Shown: piece by piece, positions 7,947-15,726 of the stretch
Layout of the letters: each line of letters opens with the position of its first letter
Position numbering within the stretch: position 1 is the first letter of the stretch
Assembly: GCA_018223435.1 (NCBI GenBank)
Contig: JAGTTO010000001.1
Span: forward strand, 372,001-436,000
DNA: 64,000 bases
Source of the DNA: Lachnospiraceae bacterium Marseille-Q4251
GTDB lineage: Bacteria > Bacillota > Clostridia > Lachnospirales > Lachnospiraceae
Direction of reading: 5' to 3'
Position numbers and translations under genes: made by a program
Notes under the pieces: model-generated
Database searches by the model: none
Told to the model about the DNA's origin: nothing
Seen by the model: only the letters and a program-made list of their open reading frames with translations

Positions 7947-7975
7947 ATTATACCCTGTTTTTGCCTAAATGAAAA
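7947..7975 (-). promoter_or_regulatory. Promoter of the asp23-fakA-recG operon
   Basis: TTTTCA, 17-bp spacer, TATAAT in the minus direction, 45 nt before the asp23 start. It lies back to back with the rpmB promoter in the 212-bp divergent gap. Confidence 0.65.
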
Positions 7976-8023
7976 CAGAATTTTTTGTTTTTTAAAATTT
8001 TTATCCATTTTTTCATTTTATGC

Positions 8024-8052
8024 TTGCAAAACGGACAGACTTCTGTTAAAAT
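8024..8052 (+). promoter_or_regulatory. Promoter of rpmB
   Basis: TTGCAA, 17-bp spacer, TAAAAT, with the rpmB ATG 62 nt further on behind AAGGAGG. Confidence 0.75.
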
Positions 8053-8113
8053 ACCAATTGTTGCAAGTCTGCTGTCAGGATGGCAGGCGAAATTTTTATA
8101 AGGAGGTGCAGTC

Positions 8114-8302
8114 ATGGCTAGATGTGCTGTTTGTGATAAGGGTGCTCATTTCGGAATCAAAGTGAGTCATTCTCATAGAAGATCCAATAAAATGTGGAAA
8201 TCCAACATTAAATCTGTTCGCGTTAAAGCCGCCAACGGTGGGGTTCAGAAAATGTACGTTTGTACTTCCTGCCTGAAATCCGGTAAAGTAGAAAGAGCTT
8301 AA
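8114..8302 (+). CDS. rpmB: 50S ribosomal protein L28
   Basis: 62-aa protein starting MARCAVCDKG. It carries the zinc-binding arrangement C-x2-C near the N-terminus and C-T-S-C near the C-terminus, i.e. the zinc-containing form of L28. The central VSHSHRRSNKMWKSN is the family signature. It is monocistronic, with its own promoter and a terminator 27 nt after the stop, divergent from asp23, as in B. subtilis. Confidence 0.98.
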   Translation: MARCAVCDKGAHFGIKVSHSHRRSNKMWKSNIKSVRVKAANGGVQKMYVCTSCLKSGKVERA

Positions 8303-8328
8303 TCGCTTTTGATTGAATGGATGATGAT

Positions 8329-8361
8329 ACCGCTGTTCCGTTTTGGAGCAGCGGTTTTTTT
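8329..8361 (+). terminator. rpmB terminator
   Basis: ACCGCTG-T-TCC pairs with GGA-G-CAGCGGT, followed by TTTTTT. It abuts the stop codon of the decayed Rpn gene on the other strand. Confidence 0.85.
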
Positions 8362-8755
8362 CATACTTTCCTGAGTTTCTTCACCTCCGCTTTATATGTC
8401 AGCAGAAAATCTCTGAGAACGTCTTCCTGAATACATTCGTCCACCGTCTGTTCGATGGCAGCTTCCAGCGGCTGATTCTCAGAATATCTGCGTACTTTAT
8501 CCACAAAGATCATATACTCGCGCATGGTGCGGCTTTTTTCACAAATCTCACCATCCTGGAATAGCTGTCACTGACATAAAAGAGACAACGCAAAGGCATA
8601 TTTCCATTTTTACTGGACTGCTGCTCATAAAGGAACAATTTTTCATAATCCGTCCCATTCATGGCATTGTAAAACTCCAGAAGTTTCTCTCTGCTGTTGA
8701 AAATCATACAGAATACACGGTCTTTGTAGTGTCTGTTCGCTTTTAATTCGGTCAT
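8361..8755 (-). pseudogene. Rpn/PD-(D/E)XK nuclease family gene, decayed
   Basis: The first 75 codons read MTELKANRHYKDRVFCMIF, then E-K-L-L-E-F-Y-N-A-M-N-G-T and LYEQQSSKNGNMPLRCLFYV. This is the recognisable N-terminal half of the Rpn-type transposase-nuclease family, but about 25 residues expected between GTDYE and LYEQQ are missing. After a frame change, a second stretch reads REYMIFVDKVRRYSENQPLE ... TVDECIQEDVLRDFLLTYKAEVKKLRKV and a stop at 8361, which is the family's normal C-terminus. The gene therefore has at least two internal deletions and a frameshift and is presumably inactive. Intact members are about 300 aa. Confidence 0.75.
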
Positions 8756-8980
8756 TCTTTGTCCTCCTCTTGGTTAGGAGCTTCTGTATTTTTCAGAAAC
8801 TCCACTTTTATTCAGTTGTACCTGTCGCATTGGAAATTTCTAAAGCTGCGAACGCAGCTGAAATACAGAAACGGCAGAGCGCCGTAAAAGAATAATTAGA
8901 AGTAAAATGCTTACGTCCATATTAACATATCTTTTTTTCATTTGTCACTATATTTTTGCAATTTTATTTTTTATAAAAGA

Positions 8981-9016
8981 AAAGCCCAGAGGATATAAAC
9001 TCTGAGCTTTTTCTTA
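8981..9016. terminator. Bidirectional terminator in the decayed region
   Basis: AAAAGCCCAGAGG pairs with the CTCTGAGCTTTTT side (one G-U pair). T runs flank it on both strands. The surrounding 8756-8980 stretch holds only two small hairpins (AGCTGCG/CGCAGCT near 8850 and ACGGC/GCCGT near 8877) and no gene. Confidence 0.6.
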
Positions 9017-9022
9017 TAACCT

Positions 9023-9332
9023 TTATTTTTCTTCCTTTTCATCCAAACTGTATTTGCGTTTTTTATGAAGACCAAATACGGAAAACAGCAAAAGAAGAAG
9101 ATCTAGTACTAATCGCTTTCCATGTGAATTGTCTCCCAAACTCTGTATCGTCCTGTATTGCTGATCGTTCCTGTAAGTTCTTATAATCCTTTTGAATTAT
9201 CTGATCGATCACCTGTAAATCCTGTTTTTCCATGATAACCTGCAAAACATATTCCAGGCATTCTTTCTGCTTGAATACATTTCGCATAAATATATCACTC
9301 ATGAGCGTAAAATTTTTAATAATGCTTCTGAT
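9023..9332 (-). pseudogene. Second Rpn-type nuclease gene remnant
   Basis: An open stretch reads FTLMSDIFMRNVFKQKECLE, then V-L-Q-V-I-M-E-K and QVIDQIIQKDYKNLQERSAI. This matches the start of another subfamily of Rpn/PD-(D/E)XK transposase-nucleases, in which QGRSA-x-LD leads into the catalytic core. Here the core is gone. The frame shifts near 9150 into an unrelated Leu-rich and Lys-rich tail ending at 9023. It is therefore a 5' remnant fused to a short 3' piece. No promoter or ribosome binding site is convincing. Confidence 0.6.
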
Positions 9333-9406
9333 CTAAAGCATATTTTTGCTTACTTTTATCTTAGCATTGACAAAGTGCCTTTACAAGATACTTGTTATGA
9401 AGCCTC

Positions 9407-11332
9407 CTACCAACTTCCAACTCCGCCGCCTCCACCGGCGCTGTCGGAGGAAGCACCGGAGCTGTCGGAGGAACCGGAGGTGAAGGAGTCGATTTTTTCG
9501 GCAACGGCGCTCTTGTTGTCGATCTGGCAGCGGGGGTAGAAGTCCTCGCTGATCCAGCGGTCCATGTAGCGGGCGGAGAAAGGATCATCCTCGTCCACTT
9601 TGTACCAGAAGGGCTGGGTGTTCCGGATGGGCCGGAAGTTTTTCTCCCAGCGGGCCGTGAGACCTAAAGCTACTGCATAAGGGAATATCCGATAATAGTA
9701 GTCGGGATCTGAAATGAGGAGGCGCTCCAGTGTACCTTTATCACCTTTCCAGATAAATTTTCTGAGACCGGAAAGCTCCTTCCAGAGAGCATTCCGGTAA
9801 GCGGAAAAATGAAAGAGAGAACCGCCGAACAAGGCTGCCGCTGCCCCAAAAGCAAAACCACCGTACATATAAAGATCCGATATAAGGCAATCCACGCCGG
9901 TGCAGAACCAGACATCCACCAGAATACAGACCATCAGAAACAGGAAGATCACCCAGCGAAGAAAACCGCCTGCTTCCCCGTCTGAAAAGGCCTCTTCGCC
10001 TTTGGCCTTCTGCCGGTTCCTCCAGGCCATGAAGATTACAATGCCCCCAAAGACTCCGAAGACCATATGGTCGCTCAGTGAAACAGCACTGGAGCCGCCG
10101 ATAAAAATGCCGAAGCTCACAGAGACAAGTATCATCGCTATCCAGTCCAGAAATTTCCGAAGGCCCAGATCTTTTTCCCCGTTAAACTCTTTTTCCAGTT
10201 CTTTTAAGGCTTTCCGGAGGTATTTTTCAAAACCTTCCGGCAGCTTCTGCGTATAGACTTCTTCCGCTCCATCCCGGAAAAGAGCCTCAAACATCGTCTT
10301 CTGATAGGCCGGAGCGGATTCCGGAAGTTCTTTCTTTTTCACGAGACGGATCCCCTCCGTCTTTTTCTTCTTCCGGCCATGAATCTCCACATAATCCTGC
10401 TGGGCCCAGTAAAGGATCAGAGAAAGCAGGTCCGTAAAACGCACGGCGCCGCGATAGATTGCCCCTGCTTTGGCGCTGTCCATCTCCTCCGGCGGATAAT
10501 AAACCACCCGGCCGAACTTCGCACGACTCCGAAAAATCAGGGATAAGATCAGATAAAGAACAGACAAAATGGCTGTCAGCGCAAACATCGTCTCCGGAAA
10601 AGCGGCTGAAAGCTTGAAAGCATTTTTAAAATAGCCTCTCGGCAGGTTCGTAAAAACTGTCACCCCCTGGTTCTCTCCGATATTCTCCGCCTGACCGCTG
10701 ACGCCGTATTCGTTGAGCTCGTAGGAAACTTTCAGCATATTTTTCTTTTCACCCGGGTCTCCGCTGTAGATCAGGAAAGCCTCCAGCGAAGCGTCCGTCA
10801 GAGGCTTTTCAAAGGTCAGCCGAAAAGTGAAACGATTGATCGGCACCTCCGTCTCAGACCCAAGAATCGAATAATAGAGGAAATCGCTGTAAGGAATCCG
10901 GTCGTCCGGCATCACATAAGTATAGGTGAGCACATAGGTCTTCGCCCCGATCACCGCCTCATCCTCGGAGCCGATCTTGATGACCTCGTCCTCTCCCTGA
11001 CGGCTAGCGGTAAATTCATCGCCTTTGACCTGAATGTTTCGGATCTTATTTCCGTAACGGAAGATCTTCTCCTCACTCTTGTCCTGTTTTTTGGAAATAT
11101 CCCGGACTACTGTCATCTCCATGGGAATATTCCGATAAATGCCATGGCGCTCTTCCGTAAAATAGACGCCGATCCGCTCCGTCACATCGATGGTATTGTC
11201 CGTGTGAAGGATGGCTTTCACATCGTAATCCGTGATGGTATAGCCGCCCTCGTCCGCCTGCACGCTTCCGCCCAGAGCCAGGAGAATCCAAAACAGGAGC
11301 CCCCAAAAGACAGCTTTTCTTTGTACTTTCAT
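9407..11332 (-). CDS. DUF2207 domain membrane protein with Gly/Ser-rich C-terminus
   Basis: 641-aa predicted membrane protein. Signal peptide (residues 1-26, ending S-V-Q-A-D), then an extracytoplasmic DUF2207 domain of about 220 residues starting YTITDYDVKAILHTDNTIDV, a membrane helix near 250, a cytoplasmic segment with charged lysine runs, and further helix pairs near 410 and 470. The tail reads S-S-G-A-S-S-D-S-A-G-G-G-G-G-V-G-S-W. Gly/Ser-rich tails of this sort are common in DUF2207 proteins. The ATG follows AAAGGAG. A 45-aa membrane protein gene ends 15 nt upstream, so the two form a likely operon. Function is unknown. Confidence 0.85.
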   Translation of the reverse strand: MKVQRKAVFWGLLFWILLALGGSVQADEGGYTITDYDVKAILHTDNTIDVTERIGVYFTEERHGIYRNIPMEMTVVRDISKKQDKSEEKIFRYGNKIRNIQVKGDEFTASRQGEDEVIKIGSEDEAVIGAKTYVLTYTYVMPDDRIPYSDFLYYSILGSETEVPINRFTFRLTFEKPLTDASLEAFLIYSGDPGEKKNMLKVSYELNEYGVSGQAENIGENQGVTVFTNLPRGYFKNAFKLSAAFPETMFALTAILSVLYLILSLIFRSRAKFGRVVYYPPEEMDSAKAGAIYRGAVRFTDLLSLILYWAQQDYVEIHGRKKKKTEGIRLVKKKELPESAPAYQKTMFEALFRDGAEEVYTQKLPEGFEKYLRKALKELEKEFNGEKDLGLRKFLDWIAMILVSVSFGIFIGGSSAVSLSDHMVFGVFGGIVIFMAWRNRQKAKGEEAFSDGEAGGFLRWVIFLFLMVCILVDVWFCTGVDCLISDLYMYGGFAFGAAAALFGGSLFHFSAYRNALWKELSGLRKFIWKGDKGTLERLLISDPDYYYRIFPYAVALGLTARWEKNFRPIRNTQPFWYKVDEDDPFSARYMDRWISEDFYPRCQIDNKSAVAEKIDSFTSGSSDSSGASSDSAGGGGGVGSW

Positions 11333-11347
11333 GATATTCTCCTTTGT

Positions 11348-11485
11348 TCATCCGCAGAAAAGACAGTAGCCCACAATCAGCAGAAAAGCAGTCAGAACCA
11401 CCGCCGAAAAGGTCCCCGGCAAAAAAAATGAAATCAGGATCCCGATTCCGATCCAGAACATCGTGTAGCCGGTTATCCGTTTCAT
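11348..11485 (-). CDS. 45-aa small membrane protein
   Basis: Short ORF starting MKRITGYTMFWIGIGILISF and ending GYCLFCG, with GGGGCGAG before the ATG. Two hydrophobic helices (about residues 8-22 and 27-42) are separated by a short P-G turn, giving a membrane hairpin with a basic N-terminus. It lies directly upstream of, and is co-oriented with, the DUF2207 gene. I do not know a named family. The clean hairpin topology, the ribosome binding site and the tight spacing argue that it is real. Confidence 0.6.
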   Translation of the reverse strand: MKRITGYTMFWIGIGILISFFLPGTFSAVVLTAFLLIVGYCLFCG

Positions 11486-11551
11486 ATTCTCGCCCCAAAT
11501 GCTTCTTTCCTACAGTATATGCAGCTTTTTCCTGAGATTTCATGCTTTGGC

Positions 11552-11603
11552 AAAAAGAAAACAGCTCCCGGCGCTGCCAGCTTCGGCAGGTTTCAGGCGC
11601 TGT
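11552..11603 (-). terminator. Terminator after the GerW gene
   Basis: ACAGCGCC pairs with GGCG-x-GCTGT around an inner CCTGCC/GGCAG stem. A TTTTCTTTTTG tract follows in the minus direction. Confidence 0.7.
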
Positions 11604-11612
11604 CTTTCTTTT

Positions 11613-11996
11613 TTATTCCTCTGTTTCTGCTTTCTCTGCGGGATCTGCATCGGAACCTGAGGTAAATTTATTGACGAAATCCGGCACCATATCAAGGATC
11701 TTGGTCATGCTGTCCTGATTCTTGATGTTCACCAGCTTCGTCGCACCGTCTTTGATGACAAGGACTGCGCTGGGGGTCATTTTTCCGCCGATGCCGCCGC
11801 CTCCGCCGCTTTTCACACCTTCTGCCTTGGCTGTAGCTCCCATGCCGAAGGAAACGTCCACCAGCGGAAGGATGATCGTGTCACCCACGGTAATCGCATC
11901 TCCCACGACGGTCTTCGTGGTCATAAAACCGTCCATTCCTTTGAAAAGAGAATCTACCGTATTCTGGAAATTGTTCTTTTTACTTTCGTCTGCCAT
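11613..11996 (-). CDS. ytfJ: GerW (YtfJ) family sporulation protein
   Basis: 127-aa protein of the YtfJ/GerW family, needed for germination in Bacillus. Recognised by TVDSLFKGMDGFMTTKTVVG, then V-G-D-T-I-I-L-P-L-V-D-V-S-F-G-M-G, a glycine-rich loop (KSGGGGGIGGKM) and the S-A-V-L-V-I-K-D-G strand. The tail is acidic. It is the last gene of a three-gene run with DUF2953 (12-nt gap) and an unknown gene. The ytfI-ytfJ pair in B. subtilis has the same composition. Confidence 0.92.
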   Translation of the reverse strand: MADESKKNNFQNTVDSLFKGMDGFMTTKTVVGDAITVGDTIILPLVDVSFGMGATAKAEGVKSGGGGGIGGKMTPSAVLVIKDGATKLVNIKNQDSMTKILDMVPDFVNKFTSGSDADPAEKAETEE

Positions 11997-12008
11997 TTTT
12001 ATCTCCTC

Positions 12009-13127
12009 CTATTCTTTCAGTCTCTGTCTGAGATGTTTCAAATTTTTATCAAAAAGAAGTTTCAAACCAACATAGGCCAGATGAACCAGCCGGACATGGC
12101 CTTTGATCACCAGGTCTCCCTCCAGAACAATCTCTTCTGTCTCAAAGACCGGCTCCAGAGCCAGTTTGGAAAAAGCCAGGGGCCGCAGCACATAGAGAAA
12201 ACCTGTGAGTTGCCCCGTAATCGCCGGGTCCGGGAGGCCATATTTCAAATAGCCTTTTCCTTTTCGTGGCCGGATATGATGAAGCAGATAAAAAAGATAA
12301 CCTTTCACGGAACGGATCAGGTTCTGCGTCTCCTCTTCCTGCCAGATCTCAATATAATGGTCGATTTTTGCCTTCAACTCCGCCAGGGAATGAAAAAGCG
12401 CTTTGATCCGGTCGAGCTGCTTTTTGAGCAGCTGGCCGATGGCCAGGATGACCGCCCGGAGCTTCTTGAAAAATTCCGGAATCTCGCGGAGCTTTTCGCC
12501 CAGGCGCGAGAAAATGGCCTTCCGGGGAGTGGTAACTGGCTCAGCTGCAGGTTCCGGTGACGGTGTCGGCTCTGTTCTGGAAACCGTTTTTGATATCGTT
12601 TCTTGCACTGGCTCCGGTTTCGGCTGCACGGCTACCGATGTTTCCTGGGATTTTTCAGGTTCAGGCGCAGGTACGGATATTTTCTTCTCCGGAATCCGTT
12701 CTGGTACGGGTTTTTCCATCTCTGTCTGCTTGGATTCCTGTTTCTTCGACTGATCCGCAGGTTTCTTCCGGGCTTCCTCCGCCTTCGGCTTCGGCACCGC
12801 AGCCGATTTCTCTGCCCTGGTTTTCTTAGGCGATGTCTTTTTCACGGGCTTCGGCTCCTTCCCCTTCTTCGGAATCAACTGAAAGCCTCCTATTTTCACC
12901 GCCAGCCCTTTTCCATCCGGCTTCTCATAGAAGATTCTCGCTGTCACCAGATGAAGGAGCCAGCTCACTTTTCCCCTGACAAAGGTATCTTCCTCCGTAT
13001 GCCGGAAGGCAACCTCATAGCGCAGGGGTACAAACAGAAGAAGCAGCAGGGCCAGCAAGAGAAGGAGCAGGACTGCCGCCAACAGGATTCCCACTGCTTT
13101 CAGTATAACCAAAATGATATGTAGCAT
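12009..13127 (-). CDS. DUF2953 (YtfI-like) membrane-anchored protein
   Basis: 372-aa protein with a very hydrophobic N-terminal helix (residues 5-32, nearly all Leu/Ala/Ile), then a beta-rich segment (PLRYEVAFRH, LLHLVTARIFYEKPDGKGLAVKIGG split across). A long Pro/Lys/Glu-rich linker spans about residues 85-205, and the C-terminal DUF2953 domain contains Y-G-L-P-D-P-A-I-T-G-Q-L-T-G. The low-complexity linker of repeated K-P/P-E-P units is longer than I would expect for YtfI. It lies 12 nt upstream of the GerW gene, suggesting a role in the same sporulation or germination process. Confidence 0.85.
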   Translation of the reverse strand: MLHIILVILKAVGILLAAVLLLLLLALLLLLFVPLRYEVAFRHTEEDTFVRGKVSWLLHLVTARIFYEKPDGKGLAVKIGGFQLIPKKGKEPKPVKKTSPKKTRAEKSAAVPKPKAEEARKKPADQSKKQESKQTEMEKPVPERIPEKKISVPAPEPEKSQETSVAVQPKPEPVQETISKTVSRTEPTPSPEPAAEPVTTPRKAIFSRLGEKLREIPEFFKKLRAVILAIGQLLKKQLDRIKALFHSLAELKAKIDHYIEIWQEEETQNLIRSVKGYLFYLLHHIRPRKGKGYLKYGLPDPAITGQLTGFLYVLRPLAFSKLALEPVFETEEIVLEGDLVIKGHVRLVHLAYVGLKLLFDKNLKHLRQRLKE

Positions 13128-13130
13128 GTC

Positions 13131-13460
13131 TCACGATCCTTCTTTTTCAAGCTTGTCTTTCAGATATTGCCTCACGTCGGTGCCGCCGGTCTTCTGGATG
13201 GTTTCCTCCACAATCCCGACCACCAGATCCACAGCTTCCTCATAACCCACGGCGATACCGACGATCATGGGAAGATTCCTTCTTAATGCTTTCTGTTTCA
13301 GAAGATGGGAAGGCAGGATATCAAAGAGATCTTTTCCGTTGGAGGCCAGCGTCACCAGATAGATATTCAGCATTCCAGCGCCGCATTTCAGCTTCCAGAT
13401 GATCTTCGACTGTTTTTTCGCGGCCTCGGGGCCTACATAAAGCTTTCCATACCATTTCAT
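13131..13460 (-). CDS. Conserved hypothetical protein upstream of DUF2953-GerW
   Basis: 109-aa protein with no motif I recognise. It is mixed alpha/beta, with a central hydrophobic strand (LPMIVGIAVGYEEAVDLVVG) and a charged C-terminal helix (YLKDKLEKEGS). The ATG at 13460 has AAGGAAGATTCT. The 3-nt gap to the DUF2953 gene indicates co-transcription and probably coupling. The context points to sporulation or the cell envelope, but no function can be assigned. Confidence 0.75.
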   Translation of the reverse strand: MKWYGKLYVGPEAAKKQSKIIWKLKCGAGMLNIYLVTLASNGKDLFDILPSHLLKQKALRRNLPMIVGIAVGYEEAVDLVVGIVEETIQKTGGTDVRQYLKDKLEKEGS

Positions 13461-13570
13461 AGAATCTTCCTTTCGACCCTGCGGTCCTGCCTCCTTTTAT
13501 GGATCATTTCCATAAATTCCAATCACTATTCCTTATTCTAACAGATTTTCCTGTTTTTTCCACTACTTTT

Positions 13571-13617
13571 TAAAAGAAAAACTGCCGCACCCGGTCCTAC
13601 GATCCGGTGCAGCAGTT
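13571..13617 (-). terminator. Terminator after the NUDIX gene
   Basis: AACTGC-x-GCACCGG pairs with CCGG-x-TGC-x-GCAGTT, followed by TTTTTCTTTT in the minus direction. Confidence 0.85.
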
Positions 13618-13624
13618 CCTCCTC

Positions 13625-14077
13625 TTAAAAATATTTTCTGCTTCCCCAGAGATTCCTCTTTTTCAGGTCCAGATACTCATTATATGCACGTTCCAGTATC
13701 TGTTTCTCGTTGGAAAATTTCAGCAGGTGATAGGCTTCATGAAACTTATAATAGCCCGAATCCACAAAATATTCTTCACGTTGTGGTTTGCTGTAATAGC
13801 TGTCTGACATCATGAGGTACCAGTGTACATCCTTGGACACCGTGTTTTCCGGCACGTTAAATGTATACTGGCTCTTGCCAACATATTTGATGATCGACGC
13901 GTGAACGCCTGTCTCCTCCAGCACCTCCCTCGTTGCTGTGTCCTTATACTCTTCACCAGCCTCTACAGTTCCTTTTGGCAGAACCCAGCCCTCGTACTTG
14001 TTCTTGTAACTCTTGTACAGAAGCAGGATTTTGCCCCGAAATATGACCACACCGCCACAGCTCGTTGCCTCAATCAT
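13625..14077 (-). CDS. NUDIX hydrolase
   Basis: 150-aa soluble protein. The Nudix box is intact: G-T-V-E-A-G-E-E then R-E-V-L-E-E-T-G-V, matching G-x5-E-x7-R-E-U-x-E-E-x-G-U at about residues 36-58, which binds the metal for pyrophosphate hydrolysis. The substrate is not predictable. The ATG follows CAGGAGGAATTGCA. It lies 92 bp after the penicillin-binding protein gene with no clear terminator between, and has its own strong terminator downstream. Confidence 0.92.
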   Translation of the reverse strand: MIEATSCGGVVIFRGKILLLYKSYKNKYEGWVLPKGTVEAGEEYKDTATREVLEETGVHASIIKYVGKSQYTFNVPENTVSKDVHWYLMMSDSYYSKPQREEYFVDSGYYKFHEAYHLLKFSNEKQILERAYNEYLDLKKRNLWGSRKYF

Positions 14078-14169
14078 TGCAATTCCTCCTGTTATGCGTT
14101 GTGCATGATAAAACTGATTTAAGTATAACTCTTTGCGTTCATTCAGTCAACCCCGGCTTTTCCTCCTCA

Positions 14170-15726
14170 TCAATAGCCGTACTTATTCTGATAATAAGTA
14201 TCAAAAATATATTTTGCAATCGGAACCGCCGTGCTGCTTCCGGAACCGCCGTCCTCAGCGATGACAGCGATGGCAAGTTCCGGATTGTCCACATTCGTGT
14301 AGCCCACAAACCAGCTATGAGTACCGCGCTCGCCAGAGGCCGTATCATACTCGGCAGAACCTGTCTTTCCTGCTGCCGTATAGGAAGCTCCGGAAAGGGC
14401 GCTGGCCGTACCGCTCTGCACCGTGGTGATCATATAATTTCCGATGGTTTCCGCCTCGTCCGCAGACATCACGGTGGCATAGCTGGAAGGTTTGAAGGTT
14501 TTCACCTTATCCCCGTCATAGGTAGAAATGCTGTCCACATAGTAGGGTTTCATGAGAGTTCCGCCATTTGCCACAGCTGAGGCCACCAAAGCCATCTGAA
14601 GCGGCGTTGCCAAGGTATCGCCCTGACCGATGGCAGTCGTCATCTCCTCACCGTAGGAAGCGTCCTCCGCCAGAGTGAAACGGCTGTCCGCAGAAGCCAT
14701 GTTGATGGAGAGATCCTTATTGAAACCAAAGGATTCACAGATCTTTTTGAACTCCGCATTATCCAGCTCGGTTCCAATCGTGGCAAAAGCGCCGTTACAG
14801 GAATTTTTAAACGCAGTTTCCAGATCTTCCATTCCATGGACGGAACCGCCGTAACAGGTGATGCTCACGTCATCTCTTGTAACCAGACCTTCGCAGTTGA
14901 AGACAAAGTTCTGATAATCGTTCGGGTGCTGACGCATGTAAGCCAGCGTCGTAATGATCTTGAAGGTGGACCCCGGCGGGTAAAGTCCCTGCACTGCACG
15001 ATTCAGAAGCGGACTTCCGGAATTTTCATCATTTAAGGACTCCCAGTCGGCTGAGATAGAAGCCGGGCTGAAATCCGGCTTGGAGACCATGGCCAGAATC
15101 CGACCTGTGGAAGGCTCCATAATCACCACTGCTCCCCGGTAATTTCCCAGAGCGTCATAGGCAGCCCGCTGCAGCAATGTGCTCAGGCTTAAATTCACGC
15201 TGTCTCCCTGAATTTTCACATCCTGGGCCTCGTTTTTGATCTGCTCAAAAAGAGAGGCATGGCAGGAAGTCAGCTCTGTATTATAGGTAGATTCCGTACC
15301 GGAGCGGCCGTTGCTGGCATAGCCCACGACATGGGCGAAAACCCGGTCGTAAGGATACTCTCTGGTCTCGCTGCCATCCTCCGCCACATTGGTGGTGGCC
15401 AGAATCTCTCCGTCAGAGGAATAAATATTTCCGCGGATCACCATGTTATCTTTGGTGTCCTGTTTGGTATTATAACTGTTGCTGTTGATGCTCTCCCGGT
15501 CCGCGATGTTGAAATAGACCAGATAACCGCAGAGGCTTAAAAACATCAGCACAAAGAAATAGCTGGCCTTCACAAAGACCTTATTCTGCTCTTTTCTGGA
15601 CTCAGGAGCGCCTTCCGTTTCCTGTTTCTTCTTTTTTCCTTTTTTCTTTTTCCCGGAGGGTTCCTCCGCAGGGGAATCCTCAACGGGATTTTCTTCGTAA
15701 GCTGAATTTATGTCTTTCTTTTTCAT
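14170..15726 (-). CDS. Class B penicillin-binding protein (D,D-transpeptidase)
   Basis: 518-aa cell-wall cross-linking enzyme. Lys-rich cytoplasmic N-terminus (GKKKKGKKKKQE), one membrane helix at about residues 58-76, a dimerisation region, and the transpeptidase domain with all three active-site motifs: S-T-F-K (in PPGSTFKIIT), S-C-N and K-T-G-S (in AAGKTGSAEY). The start at 15726 is preferred over in-frame 15768 because of the strong GAGGAGGAATCC before it. It overlaps the end of the FtsW/RodA gene by 47 bp, so the pair probably works as one glycosyltransferase-transpeptidase complex in division, elongation or sporulation. Confidence 0.93.
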   Translation of the reverse strand: MKKKDINSAYEENPVEDSPAEEPSGKKKKGKKKKQETEGAPESRKEQNKVFVKASYFFVLMFLSLCGYLVYFNIADRESINSNSYNTKQDTKDNMVIRGNIYSSDGEILATTNVAEDGSETREYPYDRVFAHVVGYASNGRSGTESTYNTELTSCHASLFEQIKNEAQDVKIQGDSVNLSLSTLLQRAAYDALGNYRGAVVIMEPSTGRILAMVSKPDFSPASISADWESLNDENSGSPLLNRAVQGLYPPGSTFKIITTLAYMRQHPNDYQNFVFNCEGLVTRDDVSITCYGGSVHGMEDLETAFKNSCNGAFATIGTELDNAEFKKICESFGFNKDLSINMASADSRFTLAEDASYGEEMTTAIGQGDTLATPLQMALVASAVANGGTLMKPYYVDSISTYDGDKVKTFKPSSYATVMSADEAETIGNYMITTVQSGTASALSGASYTAAGKTGSAEYDTASGERGTHSWFVGYTNVDNPELAIAVIAEDGGSGSSTAVPIAKYIFDTYYQNKYGY

